Shown: positions 25,703 to 34,355 of the stretch, piece by piece
Numbering within the stretch: the first letter of the stretch is position 1
Layout of the letters: each line of letters starts with the position of its first letter
Assembly (NCBI RefSeq): GCF_000971215.1
Contig: NZ_BBMA01000002.1
Coordinates: 758,162 to 822,161, forward strand
Source: Demequina silvatica
Lineage (GTDB): Bacteria; Actinomycetota; Actinomycetes; Actinomycetales; Demequinaceae
Length of the DNA stretch: 64,000 nucleotides
Direction of reading: 5' to 3'
Made by a program: the position numbers and the translations under genes
Notes under the pieces: model-generated
What the model was told of the DNA's origin: nothing
Databases searched by the model: none
What the model saw: the letters and a program-made list of their open reading frames with translations, nothing else

Positions 25703-28700
25703 GTGAGCGCACGCGCCTGGGCGGGCGTGGGCCTGGCCATCGGGGTGATGTCCGCCGTGGTGATCGCGGCGACCCTGCAGGGTCCCGACGCCACCGCGTG
25801 GTGCGGCACACCCGAGGTCTACCAGGAGGGTCGCCTCGATCCTGCGGCCCGCGCGATCCCCGTCGCGGACGCCGCGACCGTCCTCGACGTGGGCGCGTAC
25901 GAGGCCGAGGAGGCCTCGCCGTGGCTGCTCTCGCTGAACGGCGCGTGGAGCTTCCGCTGGTCGCCCTCGGCCTCCGATGCTGACACCTCCTTCGTCGACC
26001 CCTCCGCCGACCTCTCCGGCTGGGACACCGTCGAGGTGCCGCACCAGTGGCAGCTCGACGGCTACGGCGACGCCGCCTCGGGCGACCTGGTCTACCTCAA
26101 CGAGGAGTACCCCTGGGAGGCCTACGGCGAGCTCTCGCCGTTCGCCATCCCGGACGAGCACAACTCGGTGGGCTCCTACCGGCGTGACATCGAGGTCCCC
26201 GCGAGCTGGGACGGCCGCCGCACGGTCCTCGCGTTCCAGGGCGTGAAGTCGGCGTACACGGTGTGGGTCAACGGCGTCGAGGTCGGGTACAGCGAGAGCA
26301 GCTACTCGCCCGCGGAGTTCGACGTCACCGCCGCCATCACCCCCGGCACGAACACGATCGCGGTCCAGGTCCACCGCTGGTCCGACGGCTCCTGGATCGA
26401 GAACCAGGACCAGATCGACCTGTCCGGCATCTTCCGCGACGTCGACCTCTATTCGACCCCGACCACGTACCTCGCGGACCACACCGTCACCACCGACGTG
26501 TCCGACGACCTGGCCTCCGCAGCGGTCGCGCTCGACCTCGAGATCGCCGGTGTCGGCTCCGGCGACGCGGCCGTCCGCGCCACCCTCCACGACGCCCAGG
26601 GAGGCGTGGTGGGGGAGGCGACCGGCGCATCGTCCCTCATCGACGTCCGCGACGCCCGCCTGTGGTCGGCGGAGGACCCGTACCTCTACACGCTGGTCTA
26701 CGAGCTGCTCGATGGCGGCGAGGTGATCGAGACCGTGGCGACGCGCGTGGGGATCCGCGAGTTCGGGATCGTGGACGGACTCATGACCCTCAACGGGCAG
26801 CCGCTCGACATCAAGGGCGTCAACCGCTCCGAGATGCACCCCGACACCGGGCAGGCGCTCACCGAGGAGCAGACCCGCGAGGACCTGCTGCTCATGCGGC
26901 AGCACCACATCACCGCGGTGCGCACGTCGCACTACCCCGCGAGCCCCGACCTCTACCGCCTCGCCGACGAGATCGGCATGTACGTCATGGACGAGGCCAA
27001 TCTCGAGACCCACGAGCTGCGGCCCTTCCCCGACGGCGCCCCCGAGTGGGACGCCGCCGTGATGGACCGCATCGTCTCCCTCTACGAGCGCGACAAGAAC
27101 CACGCGTCCGTGCTGTGGTGGTCGCTGGGCAACGAGGTCGGGCCGGGCGCCGTGTTCGAGCGCGCCGCCGACTGGCTGCGTGCCGCGGACCCCGGTCGGC
27201 TGGTCCACTTCCAGGAGGACAGCACGGTCGCCGACGTCGACGGCGTCTTCTACCCGTACCTCTCCACCCTCGAGGAGCGCGCCGCGACCACCACCGGGCG
27301 GCCGTGGATCATGACCGAGTACCAGCACGCGCTGGGCGCGGGCCTGGGCGGCATCGAGGAGTTCTGGGAGGTCATCGATACGAGTCCCGAGATGCAGGGC
27401 GGGTTCGTGTGGCAGTGGGCGGACCAGTCCATCCGTCTCGAGCGCCCCGACGGCTCCGGGACCTACCTGTCCTACGGCACCGACTGGGGCGACCTGCCCA
27501 CGGACGGACCGTGGACGCTCAACGGGGTGGTCAACCCCGACCGCGTGCCGCAGAGCGAGCTCGCCGACCTCGCGGCCGTGTACGCGCCCGTCGAGCTGGT
27601 GGGCCTCGACGGGACCCGCATCCGGCTCCGCAACGAGCATCTGTTCACCGACCTGTCCGCGCTTGAAGCGACCTGGGTCCTCGAGGCCGACGGGGTGCCG
27701 GTCGCGTCGGGCGATCTCGACGTCGCGCTCGCGCCGGGCGCGACGGGGTGGGTCGACGTGCCCGTGTCCCGTCCCGCGGAGGTGGTCGCCGGCGCGACCT
27801 ACCGGGTGACGGTGTCCTTCGCGCTCGCGTCGGACACCGCGTGGGCGGCGGCCGGGCACGTGGTCGCGGCGCTGCAGGCGACGATGCCCTGGGACACCGG
27901 GTCCGCCGGCGCGCCTGCCGCGCGGGGCCGGGTGGAGGTGGCCGAGGCGGCCGGCGCGGTCACCGTGACCGGGGACGGCTTCGCCGCCGAGTTCTCCACC
28001 GCGACCGGGGCGCTCGCCTCCTACGAGGTCGACGGGGTCGAGCTGCTCGCCGAGCCGTGGCACCCGGACTTCTGGCGCGCACCCACGCAGAACGACCTGC
28101 TCAACGGCGTCACCGAGAACGCCTCGTCGTGGCGGGGTGCGGGCGAGGCGCTCGAGGAGGTGGACGTGCGGGTGGTCTCCGCCGCCCCGGACGCCGTGAA
28201 GATCGGCGTGTCCGCGACGGTGCCCGCCGCCGCGAGCCCGTCCTGGGATACGACCTACTCGGTCACGGGCGACGGCGCGATCGCCGTGTCCGCGACCCTC
28301 GGGGCGACGTCCCGGACCTTCGAGGTGCCCGCCGTCGGCATGGAGCTCACGCTGCCTTCGACCCTCACCCACCTCACGTGGCTGGGCCGCGGCCCCCACG
28401 AGACCTGGCGCGACCGCGACGCCGGGGCGCTCACCTCCGTGTGGACCTCGACCGTCGCGGAGCAGGTGTTCGAGAACGTGGTCCCGCAGGCGACCGGCAA
28501 CCACACGGGCGTCGAGTGGTGGGCCGTGACGGACGATGCGGGGGCCGGGTTGCTGGTCACGGCCGCCGACGCGCCGCTTGAGACGGCCACGCTGCCGGTG
28601 ACCGAGGCGGCGCTCGAGGACGCCGGTCATCCCTACGAGGTCGAGAGCGACGGGCTCGTGCACCTGTCGGTGGACGCGGCGCAGCAGGGCCTCGGGCTCA

Positions 28701-28825
28701 CGTGGGGCGAGCGCGCGCTGCCCTTCGCGACGGTCGCGGGCGACGAGCCCCACACCCTCGCCTTCACCCTCGCGCCGCTGCGCGCGGGCGATGACCCGGG
28801 CGCGGCCGCGCGCCGTCTCCGGTAG
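25703..28825 (+). CDS. GH2 beta-galactosidase with N-terminal membrane anchor or signal
   Basis: 1040 aa, LacZ-type domain order: jelly-roll sugar-binding domain, Ig-like domains, TIM barrel and the C-terminal beta-galactosidase small-chain domain. Acid/base E478 (SLGNEVG) and nucleophile E539 (MTEYQHALG) are both present. The normal LacZ start (W-x-x-PEVYQ-x-x-R) is found at about residue 33; before it stands a helix (WAGVGLAIGVMSAVVIAATL) that should target the enzyme to the membrane or outside. The GTG start at 25703 has no Shine-Dalgarno, so the N-terminus is the least certain part. It begins 21 bases after the purL stop with a motif copy in between. Confidence 0.9.
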   Translation: MSARAWAGVGLAIGVMSAVVIAATLQGPDATAWCGTPEVYQEGRLDPAARAIPVADAATVLDVGAYEAEEASPWLLSLNGAWSFRWSPSASDADTSFVDPSADLSGWDTVEVPHQWQLDGYGDAASGDLVYLNEEYPWEAYGELSPFAIPDEHNSVGSYRRDIEVPASWDGRRTVLAFQGVKSAYTVWVNGVEVGYSESSYSPAEFDVTAAITPGTNTIAVQVHRWSDGSWIENQDQIDLSGIFRDVDLYSTPTTYLADHTVTTDVSDDLASAAVALDLEIAGVGSGDAAVRATLHDAQGGVVGEATGASSLIDVRDARLWSAEDPYLYTLVYELLDGGEVIETVATRVGIREFGIVDGLMTLNGQPLDIKGVNRSEMHPDTGQALTEEQTREDLLLMRQHHITAVRTSHYPASPDLYRLADEIGMYVMDEANLETHELRPFPDGAPEWDAAVMDRIVSLYERDKNHASVLWWSLGNEVGPGAVFERAADWLRAADPGRLVHFQEDSTVADVDGVFYPYLSTLEERAATTTGRPWIMTEYQHALGAGLGGIEEFWEVIDTSPEMQGGFVWQWADQSIRLERPDGSGTYLSYGTDWGDLPTDGPWTLNGVVNPDRVPQSELADLAAVYAPVELVGLDGTRIRLRNEHLFTDLSALEATWVLEADGVPVASGDLDVALAPGATGWVDVPVSRPAEVVAGATYRVTVSFALASDTAWAAAGHVVAALQATMPWDTGSAGAPAARGRVEVAEAAGAVTVTGDGFAAEFSTATGALASYEVDGVELLAEPWHPDFWRAPTQNDLLNGVTENASSWRGAGEALEEVDVRVVSAAPDAVKIGVSATVPAAASPSWDTTYSVTGDGAIAVSATLGATSRTFEVPAVGMELTLPSTLTHLTWLGRGPHETWRDRDAGALTSVWTSTVAEQVFENVVPQATGNHTGVEWWAVTDDAGAGLLVTAADAPLETATLPVTEAALEDAGHPYEVESDGLVHLSVDAAQQGLGLTWGERALPFATVAGDEPHTLAFTLAPLRAGDDPGAAARRLR

Positions 28826-28875
28826 CGGGTGGGCCTACCGCCGCGCAGAATGGCGAGGATCGGGGGAGGTGTGTC

Positions 28876-29109
28876 GTGCGACGCTTCGACGAGGTGAAGC
28901 TCATGGAGGACCCTGAGACGGTGCTTGACGCGGCGCTCGCCGAGGCTGCCGGTGTGGTGATCGAGCGACCAGATGGCCGCGGCGTTGCCATGCTGCCGTT
29001 GCGCGAGTACGAGTCGCTCAAGGAGACCGCCTATCTGCTGGGCACCCGTGCCAACTCAGAGCGTCTCTGGTCTGCGATCGACAGCCTCGACTCGCGCGAC
29101 CGCACCTAG
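28876..29109 (+). CDS. Orphan YefM/Phd-like antitoxin
   Basis: 77 aa. The C-terminal half (VAMLPLREYESLKETAYLLGTRANSERLWSAIDSL region) matches the conserved core of YefM antitoxins. GTG at 28876 has a strong Shine-Dalgarno (GGGGAGGTG). A YoeB/RelE-type toxin would be expected directly downstream, but the next gene is the SCP-like protein, so the antitoxin is an orphan, either a remnant or a regulator acting on a toxin elsewhere. Confidence 0.7.
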   Translation: MRRFDEVKLMEDPETVLDAALAEAAGVVIERPDGRGVAMLPLREYESLKETAYLLGTRANSERLWSAIDSLDSRDRT

Positions 29110-29156
29110 CTATCCGACCGTCCGTTCGGGACATGTTGGTGTGACACCCTGAGCGC

Positions 29157-29528
29157 ATGCCTCCCCGCCGCCGTATCCCCGTCGCCGCCGGCCGCGAGTC
29201 CGTCCGCCAATGGGAGCTCCTCAGCGACGTGGGCAACGTCGAGCCCGGCTTGACCGCGATGGCCGTGCGCTTCAGCCTCGAAGAGCTCGCCGCGGTCGCG
29301 CCGGGCCGCTCGCTCGAGGTGCGTGTGCCGCCGTTCGGCGCGGTCCAGGCCGTCGCGGGCTCCGTCCACCGCCGCGGCACTCCGCCCGCGGTCGTCGAGA
29401 TGGCCCCCGAGGTCTGGCTGGGTCTGGTGACGGGTCGCCTTCGCTGGGACGATGCGGTGGACCAGGGCCGCGTCGATGCGTCGGGGGAGCGGTCGGACCT
29501 GTCGGCGCTGCTGCCGCTCGCTCTCTAG
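29157..29528 (+). CDS. Bacterial SCP-orthologue (sterol carrier family) protein
   Basis: 123 aa, resembling the short actinobacterial sterol-carrier-family proteins (MPPRRRIPVAAGRESVRQW, LEVRVPPFGAVQAV, MAPEVWLGLVTGRLRWDDAV) that stand between purL and purF in related genomes. The biochemical role is unknown; a hydrophobic-ligand pocket is inferred from the SCP2 fold. The upstream signal is weak (CACCCT 6 nt before the ATG). The motif at 29447 encodes WDDAV within the conserved C-terminal block. Confidence 0.7.
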   Translation: MPPRRRIPVAAGRESVRQWELLSDVGNVEPGLTAMAVRFSLEELAAVAPGRSLEVRVPPFGAVQAVAGSVHRRGTPPAVVEMAPEVWLGLVTGRLRWDDAVDQGRVDASGERSDLSALLPLAL

Positions 29529-29540
29529 ACGCCGGCACTG

Positions 29541-29553
29541 CCGACAGTGTCGG
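29541..29553. promoter_or_regulatory. Palindrome upstream of the HigB-like toxin gene
   Basis: CCGACA and TGTCGG arms around a single G, 43 bp before the toxin ATG. It is a candidate operator for the HigA-like repressor, although its sequence differs from the palindrome at 30008. Confidence 0.4.
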
Positions 29554-29595
29554 TGCTCGGTCGTAGCGTGGTGACGCGCGGACCGGGGGTGCCAC

Positions 29596-30000
29596 ATGGG
29601 CGAATGGCGTGCAGAGGACTCGGGCGACGGCGCCTTCGAGCGCTTCTATCGCAAGCTTCCCGAGTACGAGCAAGCGGTGCTCGCGGCGGCGATCGAGCAC
29701 GTCCTCGAGCGGCTGGGACCCGACATCTGCCGTACGGAGTGGGGCAAGGCGCTCGGGTCGGGATTGTACGAGTTCCGCGTGCGGCGGTCCCTGCACGCGA
29801 TCGTTGCCGCCGACTCTCATATGGCGGCTGCGTCTGCGATGCCCGATCGGCAGGTTCTGCTTCGCGTGTTCTGCACTTTCCGTGGCGATCGCATCGTGCT
29901 GTTGCTGGGCGGCTACAACAAGGGGCGTGACCCGTCTGCGAAACGCCAGCAGCGAGAGATCAGGGCAGCGCGCCGACGCCTCGCCGCCTCGAGGCATTGA
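29596..30000 (+). CDS. HigB-like toxin (phage Gp49-like)
   Basis: 134 aa of the RelE-superfamily Gp49/HigB type: FERFYRKLPEYEQAVLAAAIEHVLE at the start, GLYEFRVRR in the core and LRVFCTFRGDRIVLLLGGYNKG before a basic tail. Such toxins cut mRNA at ribosomes. ATG 29596 has a GGGGGT Shine-Dalgarno. It precedes a Xre-type antitoxin, the reversed order characteristic of higBA loci. Confidence 0.85.
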   Translation: MGEWRAEDSGDGAFERFYRKLPEYEQAVLAAAIEHVLERLGPDICRTEWGKALGSGLYEFRVRRSLHAIVAADSHMAAASAMPDRQVLLRVFCTFRGDRIVLLLGGYNKGRDPSAKRQQREIRAARRRLAASRH

Positions 30001-30007
30001 TCTTCGC

Positions 30008-30023
30008 ATGTGCCATGGCACAT
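30008..30023. promoter_or_regulatory. Perfect 16-bp palindrome between toxin and antitoxin genes
   Basis: ATGTGCCATGGCACAT lies 8 bases after the toxin stop and about 30-45 bases before the antitoxin start. It is a likely binding site of the HigA-type HTH protein, controlling a separate antitoxin promoter. Confidence 0.65.
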
Positions 30024-30054
30024 ACTGAGGTGGCGCCGGTGAAAGGTGAGTGCC

Positions 30055-30372
30055 GTGGGGAAGAGCTTTCGCGACATCGCGGACGATGCGCGCGCGCAGT
30101 GGACCGATGACGCGGTCGTGGTCAACGACGCGGCTGCCCGGGTCTTCAGCGCTGAAGTGGATCTCCATGCCGAGCTCGGCGCTGAGCTGCTGCGGCTGCG
30201 CTCGGCAAGGCGGCTCACCCAGCCGGAGCTTCAGCGGCTTTCCGGCGTGCAGCAGGCCGAGATCAGCAGGATCGAGCGCGGAGTGGGAAACCCCACGCTG
30301 GCGACGCTCGAGAAGCTCACGCACGCCCTCGGTGGGCGGCTCGTGCTGGTCGACTCGGACGGTTCGGCGTAG
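30055..30372 (+). CDS. HigA-like Xre-family antitoxin
   Basis: 105 aa. The HTH lies in the C-terminal half (RSARRLTQPELQRLSGVQQAEISRIERGVGNPTLATLEKLTHAL), as in HigA antitoxins paired with Gp49-type toxins. Two GTG starts are possible, 30046 and 30055; the second is better spaced from the AGGTGAG Shine-Dalgarno. The motif at 30082 encodes ADDA in the N-terminal part. Confidence 0.82.
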   Translation: MGKSFRDIADDARAQWTDDAVVVNDAAARVFSAEVDLHAELGAELLRLRSARRLTQPELQRLSGVQQAEISRIERGVGNPTLATLEKLTHALGGRLVLVDSDGSA

Positions 30373-30411
30373 CGGACGACGGGGTCGGGCACTTCTCGCG
30401 TCGCGCTCTAA

Positions 30412-32499
30412 CTAGCGAGTCGCCCCCGTGAGCGCATCCGTGCGGTGGCTGACGCGGGCGATGGCGGCCGCACCCGCAGCGCCGAGCAGTATCGGCGCCA
30501 CGCCCAGCAGGGCCACCATGCCCAGCGGGACCAACGCATGGCCGAGGTGCGCGAGCGCCCACGTCCAGTCGCCGAGCGTCGTCTCGATCACCCCGTCCTG
30601 CCAGCCGCCGACGGGAACCTGGTAGCGGAACGTCCCGACCGCTGCCGCGACCCCGAGCGCGAGCCCGAGTCCCAAGCCGGCCAACATGGGCGCCGCGAAC
30701 TGCACGGCTGAGGCGAGCCGCGCGTCGAGCGTCGAGAGCCCGAGCGCCTCGCGCGCGTCGTGATCCGCGGCCGCCGCCTGACGCGATGCCGCGAACGTCG
30801 CGAACGAGGCCAGCACCAGCACCGCAAGTGTCGATGCGGCGCCGATCAGCAGGATGCCTCCGTCGGATTGGCTGGGGTGGAGCGTCGGCGCCGTGCGCCA
30901 CCACGCCGAGTCGTCAGCGTCGGTGCCGATCACATCGGTCCACGCCGTGAGCGACATCCAGGTGGCGACCACGCCCAGCGCGAGGGCCGCGACCGCGAGC
31001 ACCGCGGTAGGCACGGCCGCCTGGCGCGGGCAGCTGCGAAGCGCGTCGCCGGCCGCGAGGAGCCACGGCCGCCGCGATCGCGACAGCCGGTGCCCGAGCA
31101 GCCGCACAGCGGCGCGACACAGCTCGACGAGCATCGCCACCGTCGCGATCGCCCACGCGACTCCGACTCCCCACACGATCCACAGCCACGCGGACTCGCC
31201 GCCGGGACCTTCGCCGGTCTGCGCCGCGAGCACCAGGGTCACGGACAGGAGCGTCCACACGCCGTAGATCCATGCGGCGGAGATACGCCGGGAGACCTCG
31301 GCCTCGGTGACCGGGTTCACGGGCTTGAGCGCCGCCACGGGTGCGACGCGCGTCGCCCAGAAGGCCGGGATCGCGCCGAGGATGAGAGAGAGGACCACGC
31401 CGAGCCCGACGCTCGCGGGGATGAACCACCCGGGCACGGCGATCGAACCGGGCATCAGCGCCGCCGGATTCGCCACGACCAGCTCCGCGTACATCGCCGC
31501 GTGGATGGCGAGCCCCAGCGCGGTGCCCGCCACGCCCGCGACCAGTCCGACGAGCCCGAGCTCGGCGAGCGAGGCGAGCACCACATGCGACCGCCGCGCA
31601 CCGAGCACCCGGGCGGTCGCGAGCCACTGCGCTCGCGACGCCGCCTGCGCGCGCCCCGCCGCGAAGGCGAGTCCCGCCATGCCGAGCACCAGCACCACGG
31701 CGGTGACGGAGGTGAGCAGGATGGCGCCGGACTCCACGTTGCCCATCCACGGCGTGAACCGCGCGCCGACGGCATCGATGGCGGGGTCGGGGCCGCGGGT
31801 GGTGATCTCGACCGTGGTCATGTCGAGCGCCTCTGCATCGTCGTCGTAGAACTTCGCCTCGGTCGCGGTCTCGAGCGCGAACGAGTCCTCCCACTCGAGA
31901 ACGGCGGCGTAGGGGACCAGCGAGTAGCGGCCGTCCACTCCCGTGCGGAGCAGTCCGGACACCTTGCGCGGGCTCAGCTCCTCGTAGTCCTCGGACCAGC
32001 CCGCCGTGGTGACTGCCACCGTGTCGCCCACACCGACCCCCATGCGGGCGGCCCACCCCGAGTCCACCGCGATCTCACCGGTGCCGGGCGCGGCGCCTTC
32101 GAGCAGGATCCCATCCCAGTCGGCGGCGCCGGTGATCCCGACCACCGAGTTGAGGTTCTGCCACGACGTCGAGCCCGCGTGGTCGCGTGTCTCGATGGCG
32201 AGGGCCCAGACGTCGTGGATCGCGGTCGGTTCGCTCCCATTCGCCTGCGCTTCCGCGAGGACCGCGTCGAGCTCCTCCAGGGTGAGGTCTGCGGTTGGCG
32301 ACGATCCGACGGTGACGTACGCCGACGATGCGCCCGAGGCTCCGTACGCCTCGGCCGCGTGCTCGTGGATCGCGTACTGCTGGATCGCGTCGAGCGTCGC
32401 CCACGCGACGAGCGTGATCGCGAGCGTCAACAGCGCCGCGGTCCACCCCAGATAGGCGCGATGCGCCCGCGCCTGCTCCCGCATCAGCTGCCTGATCAC
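30412..32499 (-). CDS. ABC exporter permease A (FtsX/MacB type)
   Basis: 695 aa, last gene of a four-gene operon. An N-terminal helix (TAALLTLAITLVAWATL) is followed by an extracellular MacB-like core domain to about residue 255 (VGVGDTVAVTTAGW), then several membrane helices including two FtsX-type blocks (GMAGLAFAAGRAQAASRAQWLATARVLGA; near the end LGMVALLGVAPILLGAAGAAA). GTG 32499 overlaps the previous stop by 4 bases. With the ATPase at 36148 it should form a mechanotransmission-type exporter moving a peptide, lipid or drug at the membrane; the substrate is unknown. Confidence 0.8.
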   Translation of the reverse strand: MIRQLMREQARAHRAYLGWTAALLTLAITLVAWATLDAIQQYAIHEHAAEAYGASGASSAYVTVGSSPTADLTLEELDAVLAEAQANGSEPTAIHDVWALAIETRDHAGSTSWQNLNSVVGITGAADWDGILLEGAAPGTGEIAVDSGWAARMGVGVGDTVAVTTAGWSEDYEELSPRKVSGLLRTGVDGRYSLVPYAAVLEWEDSFALETATEAKFYDDDAEALDMTTVEITTRGPDPAIDAVGARFTPWMGNVESGAILLTSVTAVVLVLGMAGLAFAAGRAQAASRAQWLATARVLGARRSHVVLASLAELGLVGLVAGVAGTALGLAIHAAMYAELVVANPAALMPGSIAVPGWFIPASVGLGVVLSLILGAIPAFWATRVAPVAALKPVNPVTEAEVSRRISAAWIYGVWTLLSVTLVLAAQTGEGPGGESAWLWIVWGVGVAWAIATVAMLVELCRAAVRLLGHRLSRSRRPWLLAAGDALRSCPRQAAVPTAVLAVAALALGVVATWMSLTAWTDVIGTDADDSAWWRTAPTLHPSQSDGGILLIGAASTLAVLVLASFATFAASRQAAAADHDAREALGLSTLDARLASAVQFAAPMLAGLGLGLALGVAAAVGTFRYQVPVGGWQDGVIETTLGDWTWALAHLGHALVPLGMVALLGVAPILLGAAGAAAIARVSHRTDALTGATR

Positions 32500-34355
32500 G
32501 CGACGCCCTCCTTCTCGGCCTCGCGGAGCTGCTCCGCGGGCGAGGAGCGGTCGGCCCGCACCCGGACCAGCGCCGCGAGGCCCGCCGCGAGTCCCGTGGC
32601 GACCGCGGCGAGCGCCACGAGTGCCGCCCACGGCGCCTGCGCGACGTCGAAGCCGACGTTCCACAGCCGGATGTCCCAGCCGCCCGCGCCGCCCAGCGCG
32701 GACAGGCCGAGCCCGATCACCGCGCCGATGGCCAGCCCGAGCGCCGCCCCCACGCCCGTCACCAAGGCGGCTTCCAGGGCCGCGGCCCCGCGCATCGTCC
32801 CGGCGCGCGCGCCCAGCGCGACGAGCGTCGCGTGCTCGCGCGACCGCAGCCGCTGCGTCGCCCCGGCGAGCACCACCACGATCGCGACCGCGCCCAGCAG
32901 GAACGGGCCCGCGACGGTCAGGAGCCCGCGCGCGTCGATCCGCGTGGTACCGCCCCAGTTGTCGCCGATGCGCTCGGAGACGATCGCATCCCCGAGTTCG
33001 TGGTCCGCGAGCACCGCCTCGACGTCCTCGCCGTAGATCAGCAGCGCCGAGGTCTCCGCGGGCCCGAACGTCTCCTCGGCCCACCCGATCTCCACCGCCG
33101 CGAAGGGAGAAGGCTGCGACGGGGACACGACCTCGGCGGTGACGTCCCCGACCAGCATCACCTCGGGCCCGTACCCGATGGCGACGCCGGCGTCGAGGAA
33201 CGTCGGCCGCAGCCCGACCGGGTCGACGCCGTCCAGCGCCTCGAGGTCGACCGCCAGCAGCGTGTCCGCGGCGATGAACTCGTCGATCTCCGCGCCCGGC
33301 ACGGTAGTGCCGTCGGTGGATAGCGCCGCCGCCGTCACCACCGCGAGCCGCGGGTCGCCTTCGAGGGAAGCGACGATGCGCGGGTCCAGGGCCGGCGCCC
33401 ACCCCGCCTCGGCCGCGGCGGTCGTGACCTCGGCGTCGAGTGTCAGCGTGGGCACGGTCGCGACGACGGCATCCGGGACGAGCGACTCTGCGATCGCGTT
33501 GCGCTCGGCGAGCCCGTTGACCATTACGCTCGCGCCCGTCGCCACCGCGATCACCAGCCCGATTGCCCCGACCGCCGCGGCGCGCAGCGGCGCGGGCCTG
33601 ACGAGCGCGTCGGCGGCGAGGGCTCGGGCGCTCGCGGGCGACGAACGTCGGCCCAGGAGCCCGGCGACACGAGCGACGATGCGCACGCCCAGCGCCGCGC
33701 CCCACGTCACCAGGAGCGCGGGGATCGCGAGGTACATCCCGACCGCGAGCAGGATCCCGACGGCGGTCTCGAACGCCGTGTACGGGTACGCGGGCCAGCC
33801 GAGCGCGAGGCTCGCGAGCGGGAGCACCGCCAGCGCGACGGCGACCCACGACCACCTGGGGCGGCGGCGGGAGGCGACCGGCGCATCGTCCCCGCGCGAC
33901 GGGCGCGTGGCCCAGCGGGCCGCGACGGCCCAGCCGAGCGAGGCGCCCGCGGCGAGCGCCACCCAGAACCAGGCGAGCACCTGCAGCGCGTACCAGTCGG
34001 GGCTGCCCGCGCCGAAGCCGGTGATGAGCTGCCGCGTCACCGAGCCGGCGAGCAGCGAGCCCAGGCCCCACACGGCCCCGGCGAGCGCGCCTCGACCCGC
34101 CTCGCCGGTGATCAGCGCACCGCGCGCCTGGCCGAGCGCGCGTCGGGACGCGAGCTCCGCGCGTCGGGTCGCCAGGAAGCCGGCGCGCAGGGTGCCGGTG
34201 ACCGTCGCGATGAGCGCGATGAGCAGCGGCACCGTGACCGCCGTCGCCATCGGTATGAAGGCGCCATCGCCGAGGTACGGCTGCCACACCGGGGGTGCGA
34301 GAAGCCCGAGCGCGACGCCCGCCACCGCGATCGACCAGGATGCCGCGTTCTTCAT
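32496..34355 (-). CDS. ABC exporter permease B (FtsX/MacB type)
   Basis: 619 aa with about 8-10 membrane helices and one large extracellular segment (about residues 285-465). QRLRSREHATLVALGARAGTMRGAAALEAALV is a typical FtsX-domain cytoplasmic stretch; the C-terminal SSPAEQLREAEKEGVA matches the usual P-x-x-x-L-R end of such permeases. ATG 34355 and the stop both overlap their neighbours by 4 bases. Two motif copies (32792 and 33883) lie in it. Confidence 0.8.
   Translation of the reverse strand: MKNAASWSIAVAGVALGLLAPPVWQPYLGDGAFIPMATAVTVPLLIALIATVTGTLRAGFLATRRAELASRRALGQARGALITGEAGRGALAGAVWGLGSLLAGSVTRQLITGFGAGSPDWYALQVLAWFWVALAAGASLGWAVAARWATRPSRGDDAPVASRRRPRWSWVAVALAVLPLASLALGWPAYPYTAFETAVGILLAVGMYLAIPALLVTWGAALGVRIVARVAGLLGRRSSPASARALAADALVRPAPLRAAAVGAIGLVIAVATGASVMVNGLAERNAIAESLVPDAVVATVPTLTLDAEVTTAAAEAGWAPALDPRIVASLEGDPRLAVVTAAALSTDGTTVPGAEIDEFIAADTLLAVDLEALDGVDPVGLRPTFLDAGVAIGYGPEVMLVGDVTAEVVSPSQPSPFAAVEIGWAEETFGPAETSALLIYGEDVEAVLADHELGDAIVSERIGDNWGGTTRIDARGLLTVAGPFLLGAVAIVVVLAGATQRLRSREHATLVALGARAGTMRGAAALEAALVTGVGAALGLAIGAVIGLGLSALGGAGGWDIRLWNVGFDVAQAPWAALVALAAVATGLAAGLAALVRVRADRSSPAEQLREAEKEGVA

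Noticed and set aside
23594..28753. Very long open frame antisense to purL and the beta-galactosidase gene
   Set aside because: Arg/His/Gly/Val/Asp-rich composition is the shadow of GC-rich codons; the sense strand carries two recognised full-length enzymes.
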